A stretch of 62,069 bases of DNA, taken from assembly GCA_015660885.1 (NCBI GenBank), contig JACTUB010000004.1:1-62069 (forward strand). Direction: 5' to 3'. Position 1 is the first letter of the stretch; each line of letters starts with the position of its first letter. Position numbers and translations under genes: made by a program. Origin of the DNA: Methanoregulaceae archaeon (lineage in GTDB: Archaea > Halobacteriota > Methanomicrobia > Methanomicrobiales > Methanospirillaceae). Below are positions 7,164-16,260 of the stretch, piece by piece. Below the pieces are notes generated by a model. The model searched no databases. It was not told where the DNA came from and saw only the letters and a program-made list of their open reading frames with translations.

Positions 7164-8450
7164 TCAGAACTGGAAATACCGGTTGACTATTTTTATTGCA
7201 CAGTAGTCACCGCACATGGTGCATCCATCTGTATCGGCCGGCATCCGCTCCTCCCGGATCGCCCGTGCCCGAGCAGGGTTCATTGCGACAGCAAACTGGC
7301 GCTCCCAGTCAAGCTCCCGTCGTGCATGCCCCATTTCAAGATCGTCTCTGCGGGTCTTCTTAAGCTTAATCATATCACCGACATGGGCAGCGATTCGTGA
7401 GCTGATAACACCTTCAAAGACTTCCTCAGGAGTCGGGAGTGCAAGATGTTCAGCCGGAGTCACGTAACAGATAAAATCCGCTCCTAATGAAGAGGAGATC
7501 GCTGCACCAATAGCGGCGACACGGTCATCATACCCCGGGGCAATATCCGTGACGATGGGGCCGAGCATATAGAACGGCTTGTTGTTGGTGACGCGTTTCA
7601 TGAGGGTGACATTTGCGGCAATTTCATCGATGGGGACGTGTCCGGGTCCCTCGACAATTACCTGAACGCCCTCTTTATGTGCCTTGTCAGCAAGTTCTGC
7701 ATTGATGAGAAGTTCCTGAACGGCGGCACGATCGGTGGCATCATGAATCGCTCCTGCCCGCATGCCATTGCCCATCGAGAGAGTTACCTCGTGTTCCTTC
7801 ATGATCTCGAGGAGGTAATCGAATTCGGAATAAAGGGGGTTCTCTTTTTCATTGTGAAGCATCCATGCGGTCATGAATGCGCCCCCACGGGATACGAGCC
7901 CCGCGTGCCGGCCCTGGTTTCTGAGACGCTTGACGGTCTCCCAGTTGATACCGGTGTGAATTGCCATGAAGTTGGTACCGAGTTTTGCCTGTTCGGCAGT
8001 GATCCGGAAGAGGTCGTCTTCTTTCATGTTGACGACTGCACCATCTTTTTGTGCCGCTTCAATGAATGCCTGATAAAGAGGAACGCAGCCGACAGAGAGT
8101 TTTGTGCTGGCTATAACCTGTTTTCGGATCTCGATGAAATCTCCGCCGGTCGAAAGTTCCATTAAGGTATCAGCCCCGGCAAGTTCTGCCTGCCGCGCTT
8201 TTTCCAGTTCCTGAGGAATATCAACAATATCCGTAGAAGTTCCGATGGATGCGTTGACCTTGGTGCGCAGTCCTTCGCCAATGCCGCATATTTTGACTTT
8301 GCGATACGGGGAAACAGGGATGACAATATGTCCTTCAGCTACCCCGCGCCGGACGAAGTCTTCTGTGACTCCTTCCTGCGCTGCAACGATCTTCATCTCT
8401 TCTGTGACGATGCCGTTCCTGGCATCCGTAACAATACTCATACCATACAC
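7164..8450 (-). CDS. thiC: Phosphomethylpyrimidine synthase ThiC
   Basis: 428 residues. ThiC converts aminoimidazole ribotide to HMP phosphate, the pyrimidine half of thiamine, by radical SAM chemistry. Recognisable blocks include NASIGTS, GADTLMELSTGGD, GVPLYQ-like VGCVPLYQAF, SRGGAFMTAWM, EGPGHVPIDEI and MLGPIVTDIAPGYDD. The iron-sulfur cysteines are Cys410, Cys413 and Cys417 in CTMCGDYC, giving CX2CX3C; the E. coli enzyme has one more residue before the last Cys, a spacing I believe is common in anaerobic and archaeal forms. The exact start is uncertain: ATG 8450 or the in-frame ATG at 8441. The gene stands alone, and a perfect palindrome 55 bp upstream is a candidate operator. Confidence 0.93.
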   Translation of the reverse strand: MYGMSIVTDARNGIVTEEMKIVAAQEGVTEDFVRRGVAEGHIVIPVSPYRKVKICGIGEGLRTKVNASIGTSTDIVDIPQELEKARQAELAGADTLMELSTGGDFIEIRKQVIASTKLSVGCVPLYQAFIEAAQKDGAVVNMKEDDLFRITAEQAKLGTNFMAIHTGINWETVKRLRNQGRHAGLVSRGGAFMTAWMLHNEKENPLYSEFDYLLEIMKEHEVTLSMGNGMRAGAIHDATDRAAVQELLINAELADKAHKEGVQVIVEGPGHVPIDEIAANVTLMKRVTNNKPFYMLGPIVTDIAPGYDDRVAAIGAAISSSLGADFICYVTPAEHLALPTPEEVFEGVISSRIAAHVGDMIKLKKTRRDDLEMGHARRELDWERQFAVAMNPARARAIREERMPADTDGCTMCGDYCAIKIVNRYFQF

Positions 8451-8504
8451 GTAGCCATAAAGACAAGATAAAGGCTCGGTTTTTTAATTCTGGACGAAAT
8501 CTGG

Positions 8505-8521
8505 CTTGTTAAGTTAACAAG
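8505..8521. promoter_or_regulatory. Perfect 8+1+8 palindrome upstream of thiC
   Basis: The sequence CTTGTTAAGTTAACAAG has 8-bp arms around a single G. It sits in the 343-bp divergent region between thiC and the transporter gene, 55 bp from the thiC start. A dimeric repressor responding to thiamine (archaeal ThiR type) is the natural guess. I see no TPP riboswitch in the leader. Apart from this site I see nothing in 8451-8793. Confidence 0.5.
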
Positions 8522-8793
8522 TAAAGTTGATTTGGTTTAAGGAAAGAAGACTTGGATCACCCTGATCATCAATACCGTGAGGCAGAGGATTTTCGAGTGA
8601 AGTGTGTCTCCCCAAAACGGGTAATCTTTTGGAGATGCAGGGGAACGTGGTTTTCCCGAAAGCATATTAACCAAAGTGCTGCTACAAAAAAAGTGTTAGT
8701 GCAAAAATCCGCATTGGTCTGCACTATTCCCGTGGCACCTGCAGGATCCGCAAGTATTGTGTTGGGGTTGTAGCGCTGCCGGATGGCGATACT

Positions 8794-10776
8794 GTGGTAG
8801 CAAAGGACTCGTGGAACTGGGAGGACTTCCGTGCACGTGCCCGGCATGCAATTATCGGCGCGAAGAAAGACGTGGAAGACCCCGGCATATTTCACAAAAT
8901 TGCCCTCTTTCCCCTCCTTGCATGGATCGGTTTAGGCGCTGACGGGGTTTCATCCTCGTCCTATGGTCCTCCGGAAGCCTTCATAGCACTGGGTGATCAT
9001 ACCTATCTTGCCATTTTTCTCGCTCTGGGAACTGCACTGACCGTTTTCATTATCTCATACGCATATTCCCGTATTATCGAGCATTTTCCCAGCGGTGGTG
9101 GAGGATATATCGTTGCCAACCATACCATAAGCCAGCAGGCGGGCGTAGTCTCAGGAAGCGCACTGCTTATCGATTACATGCTGACTATTACCGTGTCAAT
9201 CGCTGCCTGTGCTGAGGCTGTCTTTTCTTTCCTGCCGTTCTCGTACCAGCCGTACAAGCTCCTCTTTGCGTGCGTCCTCATCCTCATCCTGATTGAGATG
9301 AACCTGCGGGGAGTTAAAGAATCGGTTACTCTCCTCGCCCCGATATTTCTCGTATTCATCGCCGCCCATGCCCTTCTGCTTGGCTACGGGATCTTTGCAC
9401 ATGCCCCCCAGATCGCCCCGGTTGCCCAGGGAATCCAGGCAGGGCTCTCCCGCGACCTTACTGCGATTGGTATCGTTGGGGTGCTGGCGATCTTCTTACG
9501 GGCATATTCGCTGGGTGGCGGCACGTATACGGGAATAGAAGCTGTCGCCAACGGGATGCAGATCATGCGCGAACCGAGGGTGAAAACCGGTAAACGTACG
9601 ATGGCGTACATGGCCATTTCCCTCGCGGTCCTTTCCGGGGGTCTTTTTTCCTGCTACCTCCTCTGGAATGTCCAGCCGTTACCCGGGCAGACACTGAATG
9701 CGGTACTGGCGACCAGCGTCTTTGGTGCGTGGCCATTCGGGGGAGTGTTTGCGCTTGTCACCATTTTTACCGAAGCTGCCCTGCTCTGCGTGGCAGCGCA
9801 GACCGGCTTCATTGACGGTCCGCGGGTCATGGCAAACATGGCGATTGATTCATGGCTACCCCGATCATTTGCATTGCTCTCGGAACGGTTGACAATGACC
9901 AGCGGAATCCTGCTTATGGGCGGATCCGCACTCCTGCTCATGATTTTCACTCATGGATCTGTCCTTATACTGGTCACGATGTATGCGATCAATGTGTTTC
10001 TCACATTCTCGATCTCCGAGTTCGGTATGTCCCGGTTCTTCTACAGGAACCGGGCAACCGAGAAGGAATGGAAGCGGCATATCCCGATCCACCTCACCGG
10101 TCTTGTCTTGTGTAGCACTATCCTCGCCATTACCCTGTTTGAAAAGTTGGGGCAGGGAGGCTGGCTCACCATTCTGCTGACATCGGCACTTATTGGTCTC
10201 TGCTTCCTGATCCATGGGCATTACCAGCGGGTAACGAAAGGATTGAGGAAACTGGATACGCTGCTTGAAGTAGTACCAGCGACCGGTGTAAAGAACACAT
10301 CTCCTGTGAATTCCCATAAAATGACCGCAGTACAACTCGTGACCGGGTTTCACGGTTTTGGAATCAACACGTTTTATTCCATACTGAAAAATTTTCCGGG
10401 AGTGTATGAAAATTTTATCTTTGTCTCAATTGCGGTCGTGGATTCCGGGACGTTCAAAGGTGCAGCGGAAGTGAAGGCTCTTTCGGAATCAACGAGAAAT
10501 TCACTTATTAAATACGTTGATCTTGCCAGGGAAATGGGCTTTGCTTCTGATTACCGGATGGACATCGGTACCGATGTTGTAGACATGGCAGTACCTCTTT
10601 GTAAAAATATCGCAAAAGAGTTCCCGAATTCGACGTTTTTCACCGGGCAGATCGTGTTCCGTCATGAAAATCCTTTCCAGAAGATTCTGCATAATGAGAC
10701 TGCGTTCGCAATCCAGCGACGGCTGCAATACAGCGGAATCACGACGGTCATTATGCCGGTTCGCGCGGAAAAATAA
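8794..10776 (+). CDS. APC-superfamily permease, KimA-like potassium transporter
   Basis: 660 residues from a GTG start; no ATG is available upstream in frame. About 12 membrane segments span residues 35-480, followed by a soluble domain of roughly 170 residues. Sequence blocks match the KimA (B. subtilis YdaO) family: GVSSSSYGPPEAF, HFPSGGGGYIVANHTISQQA, GSALLIDYMLTITVSIAA, AYSLGGGTYTGIEAVANGM and the late HNETAFAIQRRL before the C-terminus. KimA imports K+ with protons and is inhibited by c-di-AMP in Bacillus. The family call is from remembered similarity; K+ as substrate is inference, and an amino acid permease is the alternative. A diadenylate cyclase gene lies 8 kb downstream at 18989. 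Confidence 0.75.
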   Translation: MVAKDSWNWEDFRARARHAIIGAKKDVEDPGIFHKIALFPLLAWIGLGADGVSSSSYGPPEAFIALGDHTYLAIFLALGTALTVFIISYAYSRIIEHFPSGGGGYIVANHTISQQAGVVSGSALLIDYMLTITVSIAACAEAVFSFLPFSYQPYKLLFACVLILILIEMNLRGVKESVTLLAPIFLVFIAAHALLLGYGIFAHAPQIAPVAQGIQAGLSRDLTAIGIVGVLAIFLRAYSLGGGTYTGIEAVANGMQIMREPRVKTGKRTMAYMAISLAVLSGGLFSCYLLWNVQPLPGQTLNAVLATSVFGAWPFGGVFALVTIFTEAALLCVAAQTGFIDGPRVMANMAIDSWLPRSFALLSERLTMTSGILLMGGSALLLMIFTHGSVLILVTMYAINVFLTFSISEFGMSRFFYRNRATEKEWKRHIPIHLTGLVLCSTILAITLFEKLGQGGWLTILLTSALIGLCFLIHGHYQRVTKGLRKLDTLLEVVPATGVKNTSPVNSHKMTAVQLVTGFHGFGINTFYSILKNFPGVYENFIFVSIAVVDSGTFKGAAEVKALSESTRNSLIKYVDLAREMGFASDYRMDIGTDVVDMAVPLCKNIAKEFPNSTFFTGQIVFRHENPFQKILHNETAFAIQRRLQYSGITTVIMPVRAEK

Positions 10777-10870
10777 GGTTTTCATTTTGACTGCACTTTC
10801 TGTAGGGGAGATCCGGTTTTACATCTGATGAGAACAAAAAATGCGTTTTCAGGTCACAGGTTTAAAGTTA

Positions 10871-10924
10871 TACTTATATACTAATTGAACACTAACTTAT
10901 GGTAAACCTGAACGAACCAGGAGG
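10871..10924 (+). promoter_or_regulatory. TATA box and strong ribosome site for the CDC48 gene
   Basis: TACTTATATACT at 10871-10882 is a good archaeal TATA element about 50 bp before the ATG. AGGAGG at 10919-10924 is a full Shine-Dalgarno sequence 5 bp from ATG 10930. Together they suggest a leadered, well expressed transcript. Confidence 0.6.
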
Positions 10925-10929
10925 ATTTT

Positions 10930-13323
10930 ATGATGACCGAGAAAGAATTCACAGAAGTTACGGTAAAGGAAGCTGCCCACGAGGATGCCGGGAGGGGCAT
11001 TGCACGGGTGAGTGTTGAGGTGATGAAAAAACTCGGGCTCGTTTCCGGCGACGTGATCGAAATCCAGGGCAAGAAGAAAGCCGCTGCGATTGTCTGGCCT
11101 GGCTTCCAGCAGGATACCGGTTACAGCATTCTCCGTATTGACGGGAATATCCGGGGCAACCTGAGTACCGGGATTGATGAAAAGGTAAAAATTCGTAAAT
11201 ATGAAGCAGAATTTGCCAAGAAAGTGGTGATCCAGCCCACGCAACCAATCCGTCTTGTCGGAGGAGAACAATATCTTTCACGACTCCTGCGCGGGCGGGC
11301 AGTATTTGAAGGCCAGATACAGCGGATAGATGTGATCGGAAATTCTATCACCCTTGTCATCGCCAAAGTCCTGCCAAAGGGAATTGCAATAGTTACCGAT
11401 GAAACTGACATTGAACTCAAAGAGGAGCCTTACAATCCCGAAGAAGGCAAAAAGGAAGTCTCCGATATCCATTACGAGGATATCGGGGGCCTTGGGCGGG
11501 AACTCCAGATGGTCCGTGAGATGATCGAACTCCCGCTTCGGCATCCGGAGATCTTCGAGAGGCTTGGCATCCAGCCTCCCAAAGGGGTACTCCTCTACGG
11601 TCCGCCAGGGACCGGTAAGACCCTGATCGCAAAGGCAGTTGCAAACGAGGTTGATGCTCACTTCATCTCGCTCTCCGGCCCCGAGATTATGAGCAAATAT
11701 TATGGCGAGAGTGAGAAGGGACTGCGCGAAAAATTTGAAGAAGCCGAACAGAATGCCCCGGCGATAATCTTTATTGATGAAATCGATTCCATAGCTCCCA
11801 AACGTGCCGAGGTCCAGGGCGAGGTCGAACGGCGCGTGGTTGCCCAGCTCCTCTCTCTCATGGACGGGCTCAAGGGCCGGGGGCAGGTAATAGTAATTGC
11901 TGCCACCAACCTGCCGGATGCCATAGATCCTGCTCTCAGGCGTGGCGGGCGGTTTGACCGTGAGATCGAGATCGGTATTCCGGATAAAAAAGGAAGACTG
12001 GAAATATTCCAGGTCCACTCCCGGGGTGTACCACTCGCCGATGATGTAAAGATCGAAGAATTTGCAAATTCCACCCACGGGTTTGTAGGTGCAGACATTG
12101 CGCTGCTTGTCAAGGAAGCAGCAATGCATGCACTGCGCAAAGTGATTCCCCAGATCAAGATTGATGAGGACATCCCCAATGAAGTACTCGACCAGCTGAA
12201 AGTAACCAATGAGGACTTTGCAGAAGCACGCAGACATGTCGAACCAAGTGCGATGCGTGAGGTGCTTGTTGAAGTGCCTGACGTTACCTGGAAACATGTC
12301 GGAGGGCTTGAGGATGTAAAACAGGAACTCCGGGAAGCCGTGGAGTGGCCCCTGAGATTCCCGGATGTATTCGAACGGCTCCTGACAAAACCGCCAAAAG
12401 GCATACTGCTTTTCGGTCCGCCCGGTACAGGAAAAACACTGCTTGCGAAAGCGGTTGCTAACGAAAGCGAGTGTAACTTTATCGCAGTAAAAGGACCGGA
12501 ACTCCTGTCGAAATGGGTCGGGGAATCAGAAAAAGGTGTGCGGGAGATCTTCCGCAAGGCGCGGCAGGCGTCCCCCTCGATCATCTTCTTTGATGAGATT
12601 GATGCACTCGTGCCAAAACGCGGGAGTTTCCAGGGATCGTCCCATGTGGCTGAGAGTGTTGTAAGTCAGATCCTCACCGAACTTGATGGCATGGAGGAAC
12701 TCAAAAACGTGACTGTTCTCGCAGCGACAAACCGTCCGGATATGCTGGACGACGCATTGCTCCGCCCGGGACGTCTTGAACGTCATATCTATGTCCCTGC
12801 ACCGGATGAAGAGAGCCGCAGGAAGATCTTTGAAGTCTACCTTGGCGGAGGGACCAGCGATATCCTTGCAAAAGATGTTGATACCGAAGCGCTGGTCAGA
12901 GAGACTGAGGGATATGTCGGGGCTGATATTGAGGCACTTGTCCGGGAAGCAAAGATGGCAGCGATGCGTGATTTCATTATTCTGATGGGTACGAGTAATG
13001 AGCATGAACGCAGTGACGCGATTAAGAATTTAATGATAACACGCGCTCACTTTGATGCCGCTATACCAAAAGTGAGGGGATCGCTTGACCACGATGCCAT
13101 GGAGAAATCCGAACACCAGGCATGGGAAATGCTCTATAACCAGGACCAGCGCGCCATACTTGACAAAGCTCTGGCTGCAATCAATAGTGCCGCCATGATG
13201 CCTAAAAATATCGATGAAACGCTGGTAAACGATCTTCGGAAGGCAACATACCAGCGGAAAAAGGATTTTACAGAGATAACAAAACTGACTGAAGCACTGG
13301 GAAGGAAGAGCGAGAGAAAATAG
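10930..13323 (+). CDS. CDC48/VAT-family AAA+ ATPase
   Basis: 797 residues. Domain order: double-psi beta-barrel N-domain (about 5-180), AAA+ ring D1 (Walker A GPPGTGKT at 224-231, Walker B IIFIDEID), and AAA+ ring D2 (second GPPGTGKT near 497-504, IIFFDEID). Arginine fingers and the SRH segments ([27 protein letters not shown]) are intact. This is the archaeal unfoldase related to p97/VCP and Thermoplasma VAT. It extracts and unfolds substrates and can feed the 20S proteasome. The C-terminus (GRKSERK) has no obvious HbYX tail, unlike VAT homologues that dock on the proteasome. It is followed 15 bp later by an Hsp20-like gene with its own ribosome site, a chaperone pairing that makes sense. 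Confidence 0.95.
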   Translation: MMTEKEFTEVTVKEAAHEDAGRGIARVSVEVMKKLGLVSGDVIEIQGKKKAAAIVWPGFQQDTGYSILRIDGNIRGNLSTGIDEKVKIRKYEAEFAKKVVIQPTQPIRLVGGEQYLSRLLRGRAVFEGQIQRIDVIGNSITLVIAKVLPKGIAIVTDETDIELKEEPYNPEEGKKEVSDIHYEDIGGLGRELQMVREMIELPLRHPEIFERLGIQPPKGVLLYGPPGTGKTLIAKAVANEVDAHFISLSGPEIMSKYYGESEKGLREKFEEAEQNAPAIIFIDEIDSIAPKRAEVQGEVERRVVAQLLSLMDGLKGRGQVIVIAATNLPDAIDPALRRGGRFDREIEIGIPDKKGRLEIFQVHSRGVPLADDVKIEEFANSTHGFVGADIALLVKEAAMHALRKVIPQIKIDEDIPNEVLDQLKVTNEDFAEARRHVEPSAMREVLVEVPDVTWKHVGGLEDVKQELREAVEWPLRFPDVFERLLTKPPKGILLFGPPGTGKTLLAKAVANESECNFIAVKGPELLSKWVGESEKGVREIFRKARQASPSIIFFDEIDALVPKRGSFQGSSHVAESVVSQILTELDGMEELKNVTVLAATNRPDMLDDALLRPGRLERHIYVPAPDEESRRKIFEVYLGGGTSDILAKDVDTEALVRETEGYVGADIEALVREAKMAAMRDFIILMGTSNEHERSDAIKNLMITRAHFDAAIPKVRGSLDHDAMEKSEHQAWEMLYNQDQRAILDKALAAINSAAMMPKNIDETLVNDLRKATYQRKKDFTEITKLTEALGRKSERK

Positions 13324-13338
13324 AGATTGGAGGAAAAA

Positions 13339-13740
13339 ATGTACGAAGATCCACAGGATATGTTCCGGGAGATGGATACATTATTCTCCCATCTTGTTGC
13401 CCGGATGGCCCGCGATTTTTCTGCAGGAGAAAAACCGGCATTCGGCTACCACAGGGTCATCCTGAATGGTGAAGACCCCTCAGAAATTCCGGATCCAGCA
13501 GCGTTCCGGCAGAGAGCATACTCAGAACCTTACGTGGAGGTTCACTATCTTGGTATTGAGGTTAACGTTATCACTGAAATTCCCGGTGCTAATCCTGAAT
13601 CGATCAGGCTCAGTTTTCAGTATCCCGCCATCACCATTGAAGCCGATAGTGGTGAGCAGTCGTATCACACAACTGCAACGTTACCACCTGTCAATCCGGG
13701 TTCAATGCATACCTCGTTTAAAAACGGAGTTTTGAAGTGA
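13339..13740 (+). pseudogene. Hsp20/alpha-crystallin-like protein, frameshifted near its C-terminus
   Basis: 133 residues from ATG 13339 (GGAGG 5 bp upstream). After a charged N-terminal part, the segment from about residue 60 fits the alpha-crystallin domain: YVEVHYLGIEVNVITEIPG, then PAITIEADSGEQSYHTTATL and TSFKNGVLK. Small heat-shock proteins normally continue after NGVL(E/K) with a last beta strand. Here TGA follows NGVLK at once, but the next reading frame reads VTFELLPDPS and then TAA at 13767-13769. One A missing from an AAA-type run (TTGAAGTGACA for TTGAAAGTGACA) would explain it. Either the gene lost about 10 residues recently, the site is a programmed slip, or it is a sequence error. 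A truncated protein may still function. Confidence 0.65.
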
Positions 13741-13800
13741 CATTTGAGCTTCTGCCGGATCCATCATAAGAAAACAGCTCATATGAGAACTCGACAATAA

Positions 13801-13810
13801 TTTTTTTTTT
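13801..13810 (+). terminator. Oligo-T terminator after the CDC48/Hsp20 pair
   Basis: A run of ten T residues lies about 30 bp beyond the end of the Hsp20-like frame. Archaeal RNA polymerase terminates at such U-tracts without needing a hairpin. Confidence 0.5.
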
Positions 13811-14141
13811 GGTGATCCATCATCTGGTGCGATAACCTGTTTGATGTGTAAGATATTCCGCATGAAATTCCAGGCTAATCAATAAAATTTTAGATTATTT
13901 TTAAGTTTGGGCGTACGGTGTTGTCGTCACTGGCGGAGAATAAAACCCAAAAAATCTGTAATAAAAAATTCCTTGCACCGGTGAACCGGGGCAGGCTATC
14001 CCCGGATGATGACGAATCTTTCCCGGTGAACGGATAAGGATAATAATCCTGATAAACCTCTGGATCAAAGGACTACTCAAGGAATAATAAAATCCTGTTG
14101 GATTACTCGGGTTGAACACGGCAGAGGAAGGTGATTAAAAA
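13811..14141. other. Gene-free stretch before the FBPase operon
   Basis: About 330 bp with AT-rich segments and no convincing frame on either strand. It presumably holds the promoter of the operon starting at 14142. I see no repeat here. Confidence 0.4.
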
Positions 14142-15047
14142 ATGATACTCAAAGATTTTCTTGTCAGTTCGGGAACAAATGAAAGCCTGACAGAATTAAT
14201 TCTCTTTTTAAGCGCACAGGCTCAGGACGTGAAGAACGGTTTTTTCAGTACTTGCATGAAAACACAGGCATGTGAACAGACAAGGAATACCTTTGGTGAA
14301 GAGCAGATGGCTCTTGACAAGTTCGCTGACGGTGTGTTTGTTTCAGGACTTAAAAAATCACGTCTTGTCCATTATATAGCAACAGAAGAACAGGAGCAGA
14401 TTATCAAAATCGATAATCCGAAGAACGATTTCGGGGTTGTAATCGATCCTCTTGATGGTTCCTCGCTCATTGACGTGAACCTTTGCATAGGATCGATTAT
14501 CGGCATCTATCCCGGCCATGTTCTTGAAAAAGGCGCAAAAATGGTTGCTGCCCTTTATTTTCTGTACGGTCCCCTCACTATTCTTGCATTAACCACGGGA
14601 AAGGGAGTACATGAATTCGTCCTCGATGGAACGGGAGAATTTGTCTTAAAGGAACAGGATATAAAAATCCCGGAGGGGAAAATTTATGCACCCGGTGCTT
14701 TGAGAAAAGATTACCTCCCGGCTCACGCACGGTGGATTGAGCATCTTGAGCAGGCAGGATATAAAATTCGCTTCAGCGGCTGTTTTGTTGCAGATGTACA
14801 CCAGATCCTCCATAAGGGAGGGGTATTCACCTATCCCGGATTCAAAGGAAAGGAAAAAGGAAAACTAAGACTGTTGTACGAGGCAAATCCCATGGGGAAA
14901 ATTATTCATGAAGCCGGTGGGGCAATCAGCAACGGCAGGATGGATATCCTGGATATTACGCCAGAAGCGATCGACCAGGTCACCCCCATCTACGTGGGAG
15001 GTAAAAAAGAGATCAGGCTGATTGAAAAGTTTATGACTGAAGCCTGA
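14142..15047 (+). CDS. fbp: Class I fructose-1,6-bisphosphatase
   Basis: 301 residues. It hydrolyses fructose 1,6-bisphosphate to fructose 6-phosphate in gluconeogenesis. The FIG/inositol-phosphatase metal site is clear: the acidic [12 protein letters not shown] region, [16 protein letters not shown] (Asp and Ser of the DPLDGSS motif), and [19 protein letters not shown] near the C-terminus. Regulatory and substrate segments are present and length is near the usual 320-340. This bacterial/eukaryal-type enzyme is uncommon in archaea, where the bifunctional enzyme at 16261 usually suffices. It is first in a three-gene operon; the aldolase begins 21 bp later with its own ribosome site. Confidence 0.92.
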   Translation: MILKDFLVSSGTNESLTELILFLSAQAQDVKNGFFSTCMKTQACEQTRNTFGEEQMALDKFADGVFVSGLKKSRLVHYIATEEQEQIIKIDNPKNDFGVVIDPLDGSSLIDVNLCIGSIIGIYPGHVLEKGAKMVAALYFLYGPLTILALTTGKGVHEFVLDGTGEFVLKEQDIKIPEGKIYAPGALRKDYLPAHARWIEHLEQAGYKIRFSGCFVADVHQILHKGGVFTYPGFKGKEKGKLRLLYEANPMGKIIHEAGGAISNGRMDILDITPEAIDQVTPIYVGGKKEIRLIEKFMTEA

Positions 15048-15068
15048 TAAAAACAGGAGTGATTGTCA

Positions 15069-16220
15069 ATGAAAGAGAACATTTATGATCCAATCCCCGG
15101 TTCAACAATTTTTCGTGGCATTTCCAATCAGAAAACAATTGTAATGGCAGCAAATACGCGGATTGCCACGGTTGCAAAAGGAATTTTCAAGGCGGCAAAA
15201 GACACCGATTCTGCAGTATTTATGGAACTTGCCCGTTCAGAATGTGACCTGAAAGGGGGGTATACAGGATTAACCCCAAAGGATTTTTCAGAAAGGATGA
15301 AGGAAGCCGCGAGGGATGTACAATTTGACATCTGGGCTCTTCATGCAGATCATATCACGATAAAAACTGGTGATACCAAAGAGATCGAAGGAACCAGACA
15401 GTTAATCGATGCCCAGATCAATGCAGGATATACTTCATTTGCCATCGATGCTTCTCATCTCTTTAATTTTGAAGGAAAAAATGTCAGGGAAGAGTTGGAG
15501 CCGAATATCCGGGCTACCACAGAGCTGGCTCTGTTTATTAAAGGCAGGATGAAAGGAAGAGATTTCGGCCTTGAAGTGGAAGTCGGGGAAATTGGAAGGA
15601 AAGACGGGCATGGGCTTATCCTGACAAAGCCAAAAGAAGCAGTTGAATTCATCAGTGCCCTCCATGAAAACGGGATACATCCGCATGTACTCGCCATTGC
15701 CAACGGGAGTACGCATGGGCATACCTACGATGAAAACGGCAACGTTGTCGAACAGCTCTCCATCGATATCCCCCAGACAAAGGCAATCGCACAAGCTCTC
15801 CGGGATAACAACTTAAATGTCGGTATCGCCCAGCACGGTATTACCGGTACTCCAAGAGACCTGATCAACCTGCATTTCCCCAAAGGAGATATCATTAAAG
15901 GAAATGTCGGGACCTTCTGGCAGGATGTTGTTTTCACTACGCTGAAAGTGTACCAGCCAGTACTATACAAAGAAATCCAGGAATGGACTCTTGCGAAATA
16001 CAGGGCCGCAAATCCCGGAAAAAAAGACAGCCAGATATTTGATGGCAACTGTAAGTTCGCCATAAAAGAATTTTTTAAAGACCTGTATGCTGTTGATGAA
16101 GATACTGAGAATGCTATTCAGGCGATGGCATATGCTGAAAGTCTTGTTTTTTTCAAAGCCTTTGGTTCGTACGGGTCTGCTTCCCGGGTAAGAAAAGCCG
16201 TGGCGAACAACAGACCGTAA
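15069..16220 (+). CDS. fba: Class II fructose-bisphosphate aldolase (ketose-bisphosphate aldolase family)
   Basis: 383 residues from ATG 15069 (GGAG 9 bp upstream; a TTG at 15063 sits too close to that site). Zinc-dependent aldolases use His ligands, visible here as WALHADHITIK, NGSTHGHTYDENG and AQHGITGTP. FGLEVEVGEIG carries the family Glu, and IIKGNVGTFWQDV is the phosphate-binding end segment. The protein condenses or cleaves triose phosphates and FBP, although tagatose-bisphosphate aldolases share the fold, so the exact ketose is inferred from the neighbours. It lies between class I FBPase and the bifunctional FBP aldolase/phosphatase, all in one orientation, which makes a gluconeogenic role likely. 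Confidence 0.85.
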   Translation: MKENIYDPIPGSTIFRGISNQKTIVMAANTRIATVAKGIFKAAKDTDSAVFMELARSECDLKGGYTGLTPKDFSERMKEAARDVQFDIWALHADHITIKTGDTKEIEGTRQLIDAQINAGYTSFAIDASHLFNFEGKNVREELEPNIRATTELALFIKGRMKGRDFGLEVEVGEIGRKDGHGLILTKPKEAVEFISALHENGIHPHVLAIANGSTHGHTYDENGNVVEQLSIDIPQTKAIAQALRDNNLNVGIAQHGITGTPRDLINLHFPKGDIIKGNVGTFWQDVVFTTLKVYQPVLYKEIQEWTLAKYRAANPGKKDSQIFDGNCKFAIKEFFKDLYAVDEDTENAIQAMAYAESLVFFKAFGSYGSASRVRKAVANNRP

Positions 16221-16260
16221 TATTTTAATATCGCAAGGAGATCTCATACTGTGAATTTTT

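Noticed and set aside
8451..8793. TPP riboswitch upstream of thiC
   Set aside because: The conserved CUGAGA-type core is not seen on the thiC strand; a palindromic operator explains the region better.
13901..14119. 72-codon minus-strand frame before the FBPase gene
   Set aside because: Low-complexity Ser/Pro/Ile content, no ribosome site and overlap with the likely promoter.
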